Assembly (NCBI GenBank): GCA_965226475.1
Contig: CBDDDJ010000003.1
Span: forward strand, 1 to 64,000
DNA length: 64,000 nucleotides
From: JASLMY01 sp965226475
GTDB lineage: Bacteria; Pseudomonadota; Alphaproteobacteria; GCA-2731375
Direction of reading: 5' to 3'
Part shown: positions 34,178 through 43,081 of the stretch, piece after piece
Layout of the letters: the number at the start of each line of letters is the position of its first letter
Numbering within the stretch: the stretch's first letter is position 1
Notes under the pieces: generated by a model
Told to the model about the DNA's origin: nothing
Databases searched by the model: none
Seen by the model: only the letters and a program-made list of their open reading frames with translations
Translations under genes and position numbers: made by a program

Positions 34178-35083
34178 TCACGCGGCGGGCCTGATTGAGA
34201 TCGCGGCGTGCCACGCCTGACGAGCTTGAGCGGGGCTCAGGTAGCCGTTCTTTTCGACGATCCACTGGGCATTGTAGAGTTCGACGAAGTCGCGGACGGC
34301 GTCCCGCAGCTCCGCGATGTTGCGGTAGATGCGACCATGGATGATCTGTTCCTTCAGCGTGCGATTGAACCGCTCGGCGACGCCGTTGGTCTGGGGCTCG
34401 GCGACGAAGGCGTAGGACGGCTGGATGCCCCAGAACTTGATCTGGTTGGTGAAGTGGTCCGACAGATACTGGGAGCCGTGATCCATCCGCAAGGCCAGCC
34501 CCCGAGCCGCGCCGGCCGCGGTCGAGCCATACAGCCCGGCAAGCCCCATGGAGATCGGCTGCAGGGCGGCGAAGCGGTCGCCGCGCTTGCAGACATGCCA
34601 GCCGACACACTCGGCGTTCCAATGCTCGACGGCGGTGAAGATCCAGCCCCAGCCGTCGTCCACCGTGAACACCCGAACGCCATCGGTGCCCCACATGAGG
34701 TTCGGGGCATGAGTGATGATCTCACCGTCATGGGGATTGCCGCCACGGCGGCGGCAGCGATGGGGCGAGAGCAGATTGTTCTCGCGCATCAGGCGGAGCA
34801 CCCGCTTGCGGGCAACCCGGATGTCGCGACAGACCCGAAGCCGAGCCCAGACCTTGCGGTAGCCCTCGCCCTCCCAGGGCGATGCCTCCAGGTCGGCTTC
34901 GATCGCCACCAGCAGCGCCTGGTCCGAGATCGCGGGCTTCGGTCCCCGACGCTTTGCCGGCGGCTGCTCGGCGTGCTGGCCGGAGGTCATGGCGTAGAAC
35001 GAGGAGCGGGCCATGCCCCAGGCGGCGCAGACCCGCCGCAGGCCGTAGGCCAGACCCGTGCCGGGCGAGGTGGCGGCACTCAT
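34178..35083 (-). CDS. Transposase orfB (copy 3)
   Basis: 301 aa, identical in protein to 18054-18959, intact, ATGA overlap with orfA. Confidence 0.9.
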   Translation of the reverse strand: MSAATSPGTGLAYGLRRVCAAWGMARSSFYAMTSGQHAEQPPAKRRGPKPAISDQALLVAIEADLEASPWEGEGYRKVWARLRVCRDIRVARKRVLRLMRENNLLSPHRCRRRGGNPHDGEIITHAPNLMWGTDGVRVFTVDDGWGWIFTAVEHWNAECVGWHVCKRGDRFAALQPISMGLAGLYGSTAAGAARGLALRMDHGSQYLSDHFTNQIKFWGIQPSYAFVAEPQTNGVAERFNRTLKEQIIHGRIYRNIAELRDAVRDFVELYNAQWIVEKNGYLSPAQARQAWHAAISIRPAA

Positions 35084-35490
35084 CGCCGCGACCTCCGCCG
35101 CCCCAAAGGGCCGAAGGTCTCCGTCTTGGCCTCCAGCAGTTCCACCTGCATGGTCAACTCTCCGATCCGCTTCATGGCGCTATCCAGTTCCGCCTGCACC
35201 GGATCGCCCTTGCGTTGCTTGAGCGAGGCGTCGATCCCGCCGATCGCTTTCTCACGCCACTGCTCGAGCCGGAAGATCTCTACGCCCAACTGGCGCGACA
35301 GAAGTTGCACCGGCTCGTCACGCAAAAGCCGCGGAACGACCTCACGCTTGCGCGCCACCGTCCATCGCTGGCCAAGTCCCAGCGGGCCTGCCGGCAAAGC
35401 CTGGCCTGGGGAAAACGTGGACGAGCCAAGCTCGCCCGCATTTACCACAGGCCCATCAACAGCAACTTTCTTCTCAAAATTATCGGCCAT
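35080..35490 (-). CDS. Transposase orfA (copy 3)
   Basis: 136 aa, identical in protein to 17647-18057; start at 35490 by its AAGGAGG site. Confidence 0.85.
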   Translation of the reverse strand: MADNFEKKVAVDGPVVNAGELGSSTFSPGQALPAGPLGLGQRWTVARKREVVPRLLRDEPVQLLSRQLGVEIFRLEQWREKAIGGIDASLKQRKGDPVQAELDSAMKRIGELTMQVELLEAKTETFGPLGRRRSRR

Positions 35491-35556
35491 GTTCCGGTCC
35501 TCCTTGGACACTTCGATTAAGCCAATTCTGTGTCCAAGGAAATCGGGTCCGACTCA

Positions 35557-35570
35557 AAACGTGCTGCGGT
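35557..35570 (+). repeat. 14-bp target duplication, right of IS copy 3
   Basis: Exact repeat of 34129-34142. Confidence 0.93.
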
Positions 35571-35607
35571 GGGTCTGGTCGAATCGGGCGCGGCCTGCCG
35601 GGCTCGG

Positions 35608-35925
35608 CTATCGCGGGAAGGCGCGTTCCAGGTAGACATAGGCGAGCGCGAATTCGTTGTGCCAGGGAAAGCGCGAGGCCATGGCGAACTTGATCCGCCG
35701 CACGCTGCGGCGCACCAGGGCGCCGATCTTCAAGAGCTTCAAGCGGATGGTGCCGCAGGTGGCGTCGGCGAACCGGGTGTGGCGGAGCGCAATCCGGCGC
35801 AACTCGTTGAGCAGCACGTAGGCCATCGACGAGGACCAAAGGCGGAGCTGGCTGGCCTTCATGGTCGCCGACGAGGTGCGGTCAGCGAACAGGTCGAGCT
35901 GTTGCTCCTTGATTCGGTTCTCCAT
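35608..35925 (-). pseudogene. IS1380-family transposase, C-terminal fragment
   Basis: MENRIKEQQLDLFADRTSSA, then RLWSSSMAYVLLNELRRIAL, TCGTIRLKLLKIGALVRRSV and FALAYVYLERAFPR. The NRIKExQLDLFADRTS start and the GTIRLKLLKIGA block are characteristic of the IS1380 C-terminus. The upstream catalytic part is lost at 35926. Confidence 0.85.
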
Positions 35926-36159
35926 CTCTCAATCGTCGAAGGGCGTCCAAAACGGCACCAATGTCGGGGGAGAGCGATTGGGGAAACGCCGCCGGAGGAC
36001 CCGGCGGGTCGGAGCCGCCGCGGCGCTTGAGCGGGCAGCAATGCGGAGCAAGCGGCGGGCGCGGAGCGGAGCGGAGCCCGGTGCGCGGCGAAGCCAGCAT
36101 CGGCAACGCGCGGAGTGCGACGGACAATGCGCGAAGCGCGGAATGAGCGAAGCGAATGG
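35926..36159. other. GC-rich repetitive spacer
   Basis: Contains many short GAGCG/GCGAAGCG repeats (for example GGAGCGGAGCGGAGC near 36061-36075). No gene seen. Confidence 0.4.
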
Positions 36160-36245
36160 AGGCGCGAGGGATAGGTGGGAACGCCAAAGCCGGTGAGCTC
36201 TCGATCCCAGAACACCGTGTCGCGCGCGACCTGAAGCGCCCCCAC
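36160..36245 (-). pseudogene. Phage-type tyrosine integrase, N-terminal scrap
   Basis: LQVARDTVFWDRELTGFGVP then TYPS: the arm-binding DUF4102-like start of P4-type integrases (DxxLxGFGVRxxPSG). About 28 residues, no catalytic domain. Confidence 0.55.
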
Positions 36246-36345
36246 GGTGCGATTGGAAGGGGTCTTCTGCCGTATCGCCAGCGTTTCCCTCCCTCACGCA
36301 ACCTCGGCGCCAGCCGGCATGAGCTGGGCGCCGATGCTGTCGACC

Positions 36346-36447
36346 AGGCGAAGGTTATCCGCAAACCCCGGCTGCTCAGTGACAATGCCTCGTCTTACAT
36401 CTCCGCCGATCTTGTGGACTGGCTCGAAGAACACCTTTCCTCGCGCA
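36346..36447 (+). pseudogene. Transposase (rve core) scrap
   Basis: VIRKPRLLSDNASSYISADL then VDWLEEHL: the second catalytic Asp region of the same transposase family as the pseudogene at 38588-39403 (HKPRLLSDNGSSHISGDLAE). About 33 residues. Confidence 0.7.
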
Positions 36448-36879
36448 CACGATTTATCCCGCCAGCGTCGCCTCGCGTTTGGCCTCTTATTTGTGGGGTC
36501 AGTTCCTGTCCAGTGTTTGGCATCTCTTGTGGCGCACAGGCGTTCGGCTTCGGCTCTCCGGTGTTGGCTTTCCCCTTGCTTCATGATCCGTTGCCAGGGC
36601 CTTGCCGCGGCTCACATCGACCCCCATCACGCCAGCCACCGAAATTACGCAACCGGGCATTTGCCGCCCTGAAGGTGACCATGCCAATAGTCGACGGTAG
36701 CGAATCCTGACAATTGGTCGGCCTGGCAAGTTCCGCGCTCTTCAAGACATAGCCGCATCCGGGGGAGACGAGTGCGAGGGTAATACCACTGCTTCAAGCC
36801 GCCGCCCCGCCTGAAAAACTGCCGCAATGGCCCAGACTTGCCCGGCGGCATTGTTCGATGCGCGGTCAGCGTCTCGCAG
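36448..36879. other. Gap, no supported gene
   Basis: 432 bases. On the minus strand VISVAGVMGVDVSRGKALAT (about 36600-36660) faintly resembles an IS110 N-terminus; not enough to call. Confidence 0.3.
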
Positions 36880-37237
36880 TCAAAGCCTGCGAACGTAGAA
36901 CGAACACTTCACCACCCGGTTCGTTTTCGTCGCTTGCCTGGCACAATCAGCTACCTGGTTGCCGTAGTTATCCCAGATATAGCCGCGCCATCCTCCGGTC
37001 GGATCGTCGAGGGGGATGATCGTGAACTGTTGTTCGACCAGTACGCCGAGCAGGAAGAAGGCCGGCACGGCCAAGGCCAGCGCGAGCCCCGGCCACGTCC
37101 AGCGGCGGCGCTCATGGCTGGCCGCGCGGCGCAAATCAGCCGTGTAGTCCACGATTGCCTCCTCAAGGCGGTCCGCCACCGCCTGGGCTTCCTGCTGCCG
37201 CGCACCTGCAGCCGAGAGTCCGTCGAGGAGTGATCGG
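36880..37237 (-). pseudogene. Second copy of the transfer accessory protein, C-terminal part
   Basis: QQEAQAVADRLEEAIVDYTA, then WTWPGLALALAVPAFFLLGV, LVEQQFTIIPLDDPTGGWRG and YIWDNYGNQVADCARQATKT, ending FYVRRL. This is a diverged homologue of the gene at 51287-52069 (AVPAFFMLGVLLEQQF, HIWQNYGRTIIDCAEDA), so a second conjugation region left a trace here. N-terminal half missing. Confidence 0.82.
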
Positions 37238-37240
37238 GTC

Positions 37241-37440
37241 GTGGAGCGAGACCAGGCGGACCTCGCGATCATCGTCGCACCGAAGAGCATGATCGGTGAA
37301 TGGCCCAATGACCTGAAGCGGTTCCGCGGCGACATATACCGTACGGTGGTACTGACTGGCCCTACACGGGAGAAACGACGCCTCCTTGCAGAGGGTGCAG
37401 ATGTCTTTGTCACAAACTTTGAGACGGCGGTGGCCACCTA
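37241..37440 (+). pseudogene. SNF2-family helicase fragment
   Basis: LAIIVAPKSMIGEWPNDLKR then FRGDIYRTVVLTGPTREKRR and GADVFVTNFETAV: helicase motifs Ia-Ib of a SNF2-type ATPase (the TNFE region follows the P-K-S-x-x-x-x-W motif). About 60 residues, fused in frame to a transposase tail. Confidence 0.72.
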
Positions 37441-37801
37441 CAGCGTGCCGTCGGGCATCCGGCCGCCCGAGGTGGCGCGCAGCCCGGAATCGCTGTCCGG
37501 CGCCGTCGGGCCGGACGCGGTGCGGCTCGAAGACATTACCGCCGCCATCGCCTTTTGCCGGTCGTTCTTCCCCTGGTACAACACCGAGCACCGCCATGCC
37601 GGGATCGCGATGCTCACCCCCGATGATGTCCATCATCACCGAGCACCGGATGTGCTGGCTAAGCGCGGACGTACCCTGCAAGCCGCCTGGGCCCTTCACC
37701 CCGAACGCTTCGTCCACGGCACCCCGAAACCCGCCCCGCTTCCCAAAGCCGTCTGGATCAACCCACCCGCCACTTCCACAACAGGAGAAACGAGTCAGTA
37801 A
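37441..37801 (+). pseudogene. IS3-type transposase, C-terminal tail
   Basis: FCRSFFPWYNTEHRHAGIAM then LTPDDVHHHRAPDVLAKRGR and PLPKAVWINPP. WYNxEHRHxGIxxLTPxxVH is the typical end of an IS3-type integrase core. The region 37441-37530 before it is unassigned but in frame. Confidence 0.75.
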
Positions 37802-38587
37802 ATAGAAACCGTCGGTGTCTCAAAGTCGTTGACAGGTTCCAGCGCACCTTGCGCCACTAAAGACCGAGGTCCATGTCGGCGCTCCGGCCGCGCTCCGGTG
37901 CCAGCACTTCCCGCTCCTTCGACGCCGTTGTTATTCGGCGCGAAAATTTGGGTCTGACTCAATCTCGATGATGGTGGCTTCGGACAGCACGACGAGGCGG
38001 ATTCTGAGCACATCCAGATCGGCACATCCCAAAAATCTGGCGCTGGAAGGCCCTCAGATTGTCGATCTGGCCTCCGTTCGCCGGCATCTGGCGTCCATAA
38101 ACCGCTGACATCATCGAGACCGCGACAGACCCTAAATTTGACCCTCCAGAATCGAGGGATCCCAAAGGGTTAGCGGGCCGATCGGCGTCGAACCTGCGCG
38201 CCGAATAACACCCGGTGCTCTGAGAGAGACCTGGTATGCGGACTTCATCAGGGCCAGCGGTCATCGCACCGCGCACAAAGGCCGGACACATGACCGCATC
38301 CCGTATCAATCGAGATCACCCAGATTTACCCTTGGATCGAAGGGGGCTTCCACACATGACAATGCCTCCGGGCAGGTTGGGGCCAGACACTGATGCCCGG
38401 CCGCGGGCGAGGGATACGACAAACGTACGCTTGGATGCGCTGTAGATATAATGAATCCGCTTTCATTTTGATTAGGCACTTCTATCTTGGTAATCTGAGA
38501 TGTACATCCGTATCTGTCCGTCATCAAAACAAATGGGACTGTTGAGCGTGTTTCATAAGGGAGGATCTGGCTCATCTTTGTTTGATG
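37802..38587. other. Gap of 786 bases, mostly decayed IS DNA
   Basis: 37812-37840 (GTGTCTCAAAGTCGTTGACAG) looks like an IS terminus belonging to the preceding transposase tail. 38020-38105 on the plus strand reads AHPKNLALEGPQIVDLASVR then RHLASINR and stop, a plausible but unidentified C-terminus. 38420-38580 is A/T-rich. No complete gene. Confidence 0.35.
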
Positions 38588-39403
38588 TTAAGCCGCTTGG
38601 CGTTGATGGTTCAAGCGGCGGTTTTGAGTGGTCAGTTTTTCGATCTTTTTTCTCTTTTCGATGATGGCGGTGTGGCGTCCAAAGTAGGCGTCGGCTGGAG
38701 TTACGTTGCCGATGCTCTCGTGGTGGCGTTGGTTGTTGTAGTGATCGACGAAGGCGCTGATCTGGTTTTCGAGATCGCCGGGTAGATAATAATTTTCAAA
38801 CAGGATCCGGTTCTTCAGCGTTTGATGCCAGCGCTCGATCTTGCCCTGGGTTTCGGGTGATACGGTGCGCCCCGAACGTGATCCATACCGTGGTCCTCGA
38901 GCCATTCAGCCAAATCGCCGGAGATATGGGACGAGCCGTTGTCGCTGAGCAGTCTCGGCTTGTGGACGACATTGGCGCGATTGCAGCCTGAGGCTTCTAG
39001 CGCCAACTTCAGTGTTGCCGTCACATCGTCCGCCGTCATGTTGGTGCAGAGATTCCAAGCAATGATGTAGCGGGAATAGTCGTCCAGGATGGTCGACAGG
39101 TAAAACCAGCCCCAGCCGATGACCTTGAGATAGGTGAAGGCGGTCTGCCACGGCTGGTTCGGCGTCGTGGTCTTGTCCCGGAACTCATCGGCTGCCTTGA
39201 TGACCACGAAAGCGGGGCTGGTGATCGGGTCGTGGGCCTTGAGAAGCCGGTAAACCGAGGCTTCCGAGACAAAGTAGCCCCTGGTGTCCGTAAACCTGAC
39301 GGCCAGTTCCCGGGGCGACAGCTGCGTCTCCTCCAGGGCAAGATCGATGATCTGCCCCCGGACATCATCCGGGATACGGTTCCACACCCGGCCCGGGCTG
39401 AAA
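38588..39403 (-). pseudogene. IS3-type transposase orfB, frameshifted, catalytic Asp lost
   Basis: VWNRIPDDVRGQIIDLALEE, then SEASVYRLLKAHDPITSPAF, WQTAFTYLKVIGWGWFYLST, HKPRLLSDNGSSHISGDLAE and, after a frameshift near 38860, TQGKIERWHQTLKNRILFEN to the stop. Family relatives read W-Q-T-D-F at the first catalytic position; here it is W-Q-T-A-F. The N-terminus is cut at 39403 by an IS256 terminus. Confidence 0.88.
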
Positions 39404-39436
39404 CCTGCGTCACCAACTTTTGACAATAGTTCTAAC
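39404..39436 (+). repeat. Detached IS256 terminus
   Basis: ACCTGCGTCACCAACTTTTG and the following ACAATAG match the right end of the IS256 fragment at 9416-9442. Confidence 0.85.
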
Positions 39437-39469
39437 CACCGTTGGCGTGGCCGAGTTTTGCACCGTGAA

Positions 39470-39910
39470 TTACACATGCTTTAAGTGTGGATCGAAGTAG
39501 TCAGCGACGCGCGCCTTAAGTCGGTCGAGGTCGGTATGGATGAAGAATGAATTGCGGGCGGTTTCGACTCCCGGAAACGACACCGGGAACAGGTCGGGCA
39601 GGGCCGGCCAGTCGAACCAATCCGCCCTTACCGCCGTTCGTGCGAAGGGCAGGCCGAGTGGCAGTACAAGCTTGATCCCCTCGTAGATCGCGTCAGGCGC
39701 CCCTTCCGCTGTCTCGGTCAGTTCCGCGCGCTTGGCTTGCCCCCAGAGATGCTGGAACCTAACGGAAGCGGCGGGCTCGTGGTTCGCCTTGCGCACCAGC
39801 ATCGCGATAGCCGTGCCGATCTGGATACCGACAGGATCGCCTTCCGTTGGAAAGATGCTCGGGTCGGGCAGAGGCAGGATGCTGGACGTCGATGGTATCC
39901 GCGGCGACGA
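39470..39910 (-). pseudogene. N6-adenine methylase-type (type ISP-like) R-M fragment
   Basis: PSIFPTEGDPVGIQIGTAIA then MLVRKANHEPAASVRFQHLW, DWFDWPALPDLFPVSFPGVE and LDRLKARVADYFDPHLKHV. The G-I-Q-x-G-x-A-I-A-x-L-V-R block and the WPxLPDLFPxSFPGVxTxRDxFxxDxD block belong to the central part of type ISP-like methylase/translocase proteins. Both ends are missing; it is not the same gene as the type ISP remnant at 54687. Confidence 0.65.
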
Positions 39911-40101
39911 CTCCAAATGATGGCACCACAGGACCGGAAGCCGATCTCTACGTGGCGAAGAAACAGTCCACAAATTCCGACCTCCTACCGTTCGACTGGT
40001 ACAATGAACTTGCTATCGAAGTCGCCCGAGAACTCTTGCCTAGTGGCTATATCGACACAATCGACGCGGTTTCCTCAATTCCAGACCCACGAAGGCCCTG
40101 A
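39911..40101 (+). pseudogene. Unknown protein, C-terminal fragment
   Basis: GPEADLYVAKKQSTNSDLLP then FDWYNELAIEVARELLPSGY and IDTIDAVSSIPDPRRP. Not recognised. Its stop is ten bases before the next gene, suggesting they were one operon. Confidence 0.45.
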
Positions 40102-40110
40102 GGGTTCGAG

Positions 40111-40493
40111 ATGCAGGATCAATATGTCGGCGACATAGGGGATTTCGTGAAGTACGGATTGCTACGGGCAATCAGCGGGGGACGACGTCTAGGTGTCGCG
40201 TGGTACTTGTGCACTGATCCAGGCTCGACCAAGGCTGGCGATGGCCGATATACCGGCTACCTTCAACAACCCACGGAGTGGCGGCATCTCGATTGCGAGC
40301 TGTTCGATACCCTGAAGAGTTTGGTTGACGAGGGGAAACGGTCAGTCGCGGAGATACAGGAATCCGGCATCTTGGGAAACGCTGACTTTTCCGATGAACC
40401 TCTCGATGTCACTGGGGTTCCCGTTCGTCACCGCGAGTGCTGGCGGCACGAGTGGTTTGAACAGGTTAAGAATAGGCTCTCCTGTTGTGACTG
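40111..40493 (+). pseudogene. Unknown conserved-looking protein, cut by IS21 copy 2
   Basis: MQDQYVGDIGDFVKYGLLRA then RLGVAWYLCTDPGSTKAGDG, TGYLQQPTEWRHLDCELFDT and VRHRECWRHEWFEQVKNRL. The start (QYxGDIGDFxKYGLLR) is a pattern seen in a family of uncharacterised proteins of mobile and defence regions. Interrupted at 40493/40494; the remainder is not on the other side of the IS21. Confidence 0.6.
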
Positions 40494-40606
40494 TGTGCGG
40501 CGGTGACAAATTAGACCACGGAAGCGGCGGGATTTGCCCGGCTGCGGGCGGAGTAAAACTCTGCCACCTGTAGCCTTCGATCCTTTTCGGGATGGAAGGT
40601 GGGAGG

Positions 40607-42106
40607 ATGTATACCGTGGACCTTTATCTACGCGTTCGGCTGGCGTGCCATGTTGATGGGCTGAGTCAGCGAGAGGCGGCGAGTCGGTTTGGCATAGCGC
40701 GAGAGACGGTGAGGAAGATGCTCGGGCACTCGGAGCCGCCTGGCTACCGCCGCCGCCAGCCACCGAAGCGCCCGAAGCTGGACCCCTTCAGGGATATCAT
40801 TGACCGTATTCTGGAAGAGGACCGAACGGTTCACTGCAAGCAGCGCCACACGGCGAAGCGGATATTCGAGCGTCTTCGCGACGAGCATGGCTTTGCGGGC
40901 AAACAGACCATCGTCAAGGATTACGTCCGGGAACGGCGCCGTCGCCAGCGTGAGATGTTCGTGCCGCTGGCGCACCCTCCGGGTCACGCTCAGGCGGACT
41001 TTGGCGAGGCGGATGCGATCATCGCCGGCGTCAAGCGGCGGGCGCATTTTTTCGCCATGGACCTTCCCCACGGCGATGCCTGCTTCGTTGCGGCCTACCC
41101 GGCGGCGGCGACGGAGGCCTGGCTGGACGGCCACAACGGGGCCTTCGCCTTCTTCGGCGGCATTCCCCAATCGATTCTCCACGACAATGACAAGTGCCTG
41201 GTGTCGCGCATCCTGCCGGACGGCACGCGGCAACGAACGCGAGCGTTCAGCGGGCTTCAATCCCATTATCTGTTCCAGGATCGATATGGCCGCCCCGGCA
41301 AGGGCAATGATAAGGGCAAGGTGGAGGGGCTGGTCGGTTACGCCCGCCGGAACTTCATGGTTCCCATCCCCCGGTTTGCGAGCTGGGACGCCTTCAACGC
41401 TCACCTGGAACATCAATGTCGGAGACGGGAAAGCGACGTCTTGCGCGGCCATCGCGAGACCATCGGCGAGCGGTTCGGATGCGACCGGGAGAAGCTGATG
41501 GAATTGCCGCCGGCGCCTTTCGAGGCCTGCGACAAGGAGGGCACGCGGGTCAATTCGCTCTCCCTGGTGCGCTATCGGGGCAACGACTACTCGGTGCCCG
41601 TCGCCTACGGTCACCAAGAGGTCTGGGTCCGTGGCTACGTGCACGAGGTGGTCATCGGCTGCGCCGCCGAGGTCATCGCCCGGCACCCACGCTCTTGCGA
41701 ACGAGAGGACCTGATCTTCGAGCCGATCCACTATCTGGCCTTGCGGGAGCGGAAGATCGGTGCCCTCGATCAAGCCGCCCCGCTGGCCGGTTGGAAGCTG
41801 CCCGAGGCGTACGCCAACCTGCGCCGCTTGCTTGAAGCCCGCATGGGCAAGGCCGGCAAGCGGGAGTACGTGCAAGTGCTCCGTCTTCTGGAGACCTTTG
41901 CCCTTGAGGAGGTGCACGGTGCCATCCGCGATGCCCCGCGGTTAGGCGCCATCGGCTATGATGCGGTCAAGCACCTGGTGCTGTGTCGCGTCGAGCGTCG
42001 ACCCCCCCGGCTCGACTTGAACGTTTATCCCTATCTGCCGCGGGCCCAGGTGACCACCACATCCGCCGCCAGCCACATGAGCCTGCTGGGCGGAGCGGCG
42101 CCGTGA
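40607..42106 (+). CDS. istA: IS21 transposase IstA (copy 2)
   Basis: 499 aa, one visible difference from copy 1 (HPRSCERED). Intact. Start choice as for copy 1. Confidence 0.92.
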   Translation: MYTVDLYLRVRLACHVDGLSQREAASRFGIARETVRKMLGHSEPPGYRRRQPPKRPKLDPFRDIIDRILEEDRTVHCKQRHTAKRIFERLRDEHGFAGKQTIVKDYVRERRRRQREMFVPLAHPPGHAQADFGEADAIIAGVKRRAHFFAMDLPHGDACFVAAYPAAATEAWLDGHNGAFAFFGGIPQSILHDNDKCLVSRILPDGTRQRTRAFSGLQSHYLFQDRYGRPGKGNDKGKVEGLVGYARRNFMVPIPRFASWDAFNAHLEHQCRRRESDVLRGHRETIGERFGCDREKLMELPPAPFEACDKEGTRVNSLSLVRYRGNDYSVPVAYGHQEVWVRGYVHEVVIGCAAEVIARHPRSCEREDLIFEPIHYLALRERKIGALDQAAPLAGWKLPEAYANLRRLLEARMGKAGKREYVQVLRLLETFALEEVHGAIRDAPRLGAIGYDAVKHLVLCRVERRPPRLDLNVYPYLPRAQVTTTSAASHMSLLGGAAP

Positions 42107-42896
42107 GCGACACGCCGCAGGCTTCCAACTCCTGCCCCGCCGATGGGTGTTGCTGGCCCATCACCTGAAGGCCCTCAAGCTGCCGACCTTCCTCAGGGAG
42201 TACGACAAGCTGGCTCGCCAGTGTGCCAGCGAGGGCGCCGACCACGTGCGCTACCTGCTCCGCCTGGCCGAGCTGGAACTGATCGACCGCGAGCGCCGCA
42301 TGGTCGAGCGGCGAATCAGGCAAGCGAAGTTCCCGACCGTCAAGAGCTTGGACAGCTTTGACTTCAAAGCGATCGCCTCGCTCAACAAGGCGCTGGTCCT
42401 CGAGCTGGCACGATGCGAGTACATCGAGCGCCGGGAGAATGTGATCGCTCTGGGCAATTCCGGCACCGGCAAGAGTCACATTGCGCTCGGCCTCGGCCTT
42501 GCCGCCTGCCAGAAGGGCCTGTCGGTCGGCTTTACCACCGCCGCCGCCCTGGTCCACGAGCTCATGGAGGCGCGCGATGACAGACAGCTGCTGAGGTTCC
42601 AGAAGAAGCTCGCCAACCTCAAGCTCCTCATCATCGACGAGCTGGGTTTCGTGCCGCTCTCCAAGACCGGCGCCGAGTTGCTGTTCGAGGTGTTCAGCCA
42701 GCGCTACGAGCGTGGCTCGATCCTGGTGACCTCCAACCTGCCATTCGACGAGTGGACGGAGGTTTTCGGCTCAGAACGCCTGACGGGGGCGTTGCTGGAC
42801 CGCCTGACCCACCACGTCCATATCCTGGAAATGAACGGCGAAAGCTTCCGCCTCAAGCAGAGCCGAAGAAAACAGAAACCCGCAAAAAGCGCCTGA
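42103..42896 (+). pseudogene. istB: IS21 IstB (copy 2) with 26-bp insertion
   Basis: The coupled GTG start (VSDTPQ) runs after six codons into an inserted segment (42121-42146) and stops early (ADGCCWPIT). Beyond the insertion the frame is intact from a GTG at 42147 (LLAHHLKALKLPTFLREYDK) with all AAA+ motifs, so a 249-aa protein lacking only the first residues could still be made if the second GTG is used. The inserted bases match the IS5 transposase gene of this window. Confidence 0.85.
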
Positions 42897-43081
42897 GCGG
42901 CATCCGCTTGCCCCCGTGGGCCCACAGGCCCCTCCCACGCGCGCCGCGGCCTTTGCCTGCTGAGGGGCAGTCCACGCCGCGCGTGGGTCCCTCCCGTGGA
43001 CTACGGGGACAAGCTCCTCACCGAACCAAAGTGGCCCACTTTTGCTCCGCCACATGGCCGGGTTTTACTCCGCCGTTGACA

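Larger units (their letters stand above)
34143..35556 (-). mobile_element. 1414-bp IS3/IS481-like element, copy 3
   Basis: Termini TGTATCGCACCCGG (left) and GGGTCCGACTCA (right); 1414 bp as copy 2 and inverted relative to it. Inserted in the tail of an IS1380 element with a 14-bp duplication. Confidence 0.95.
40494..43081 (+). mobile_element. IS21-family element, copy 2
   Basis: 2588 bp, opposite orientation to copy 1 and 26 bases longer because of an insertion in istB. Ends TGTGCGGCGGTGACAAATTA and, inward, TGTCAACGGCGGAGTAAAAC. No matching duplication at its ends. Confidence 0.92.
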
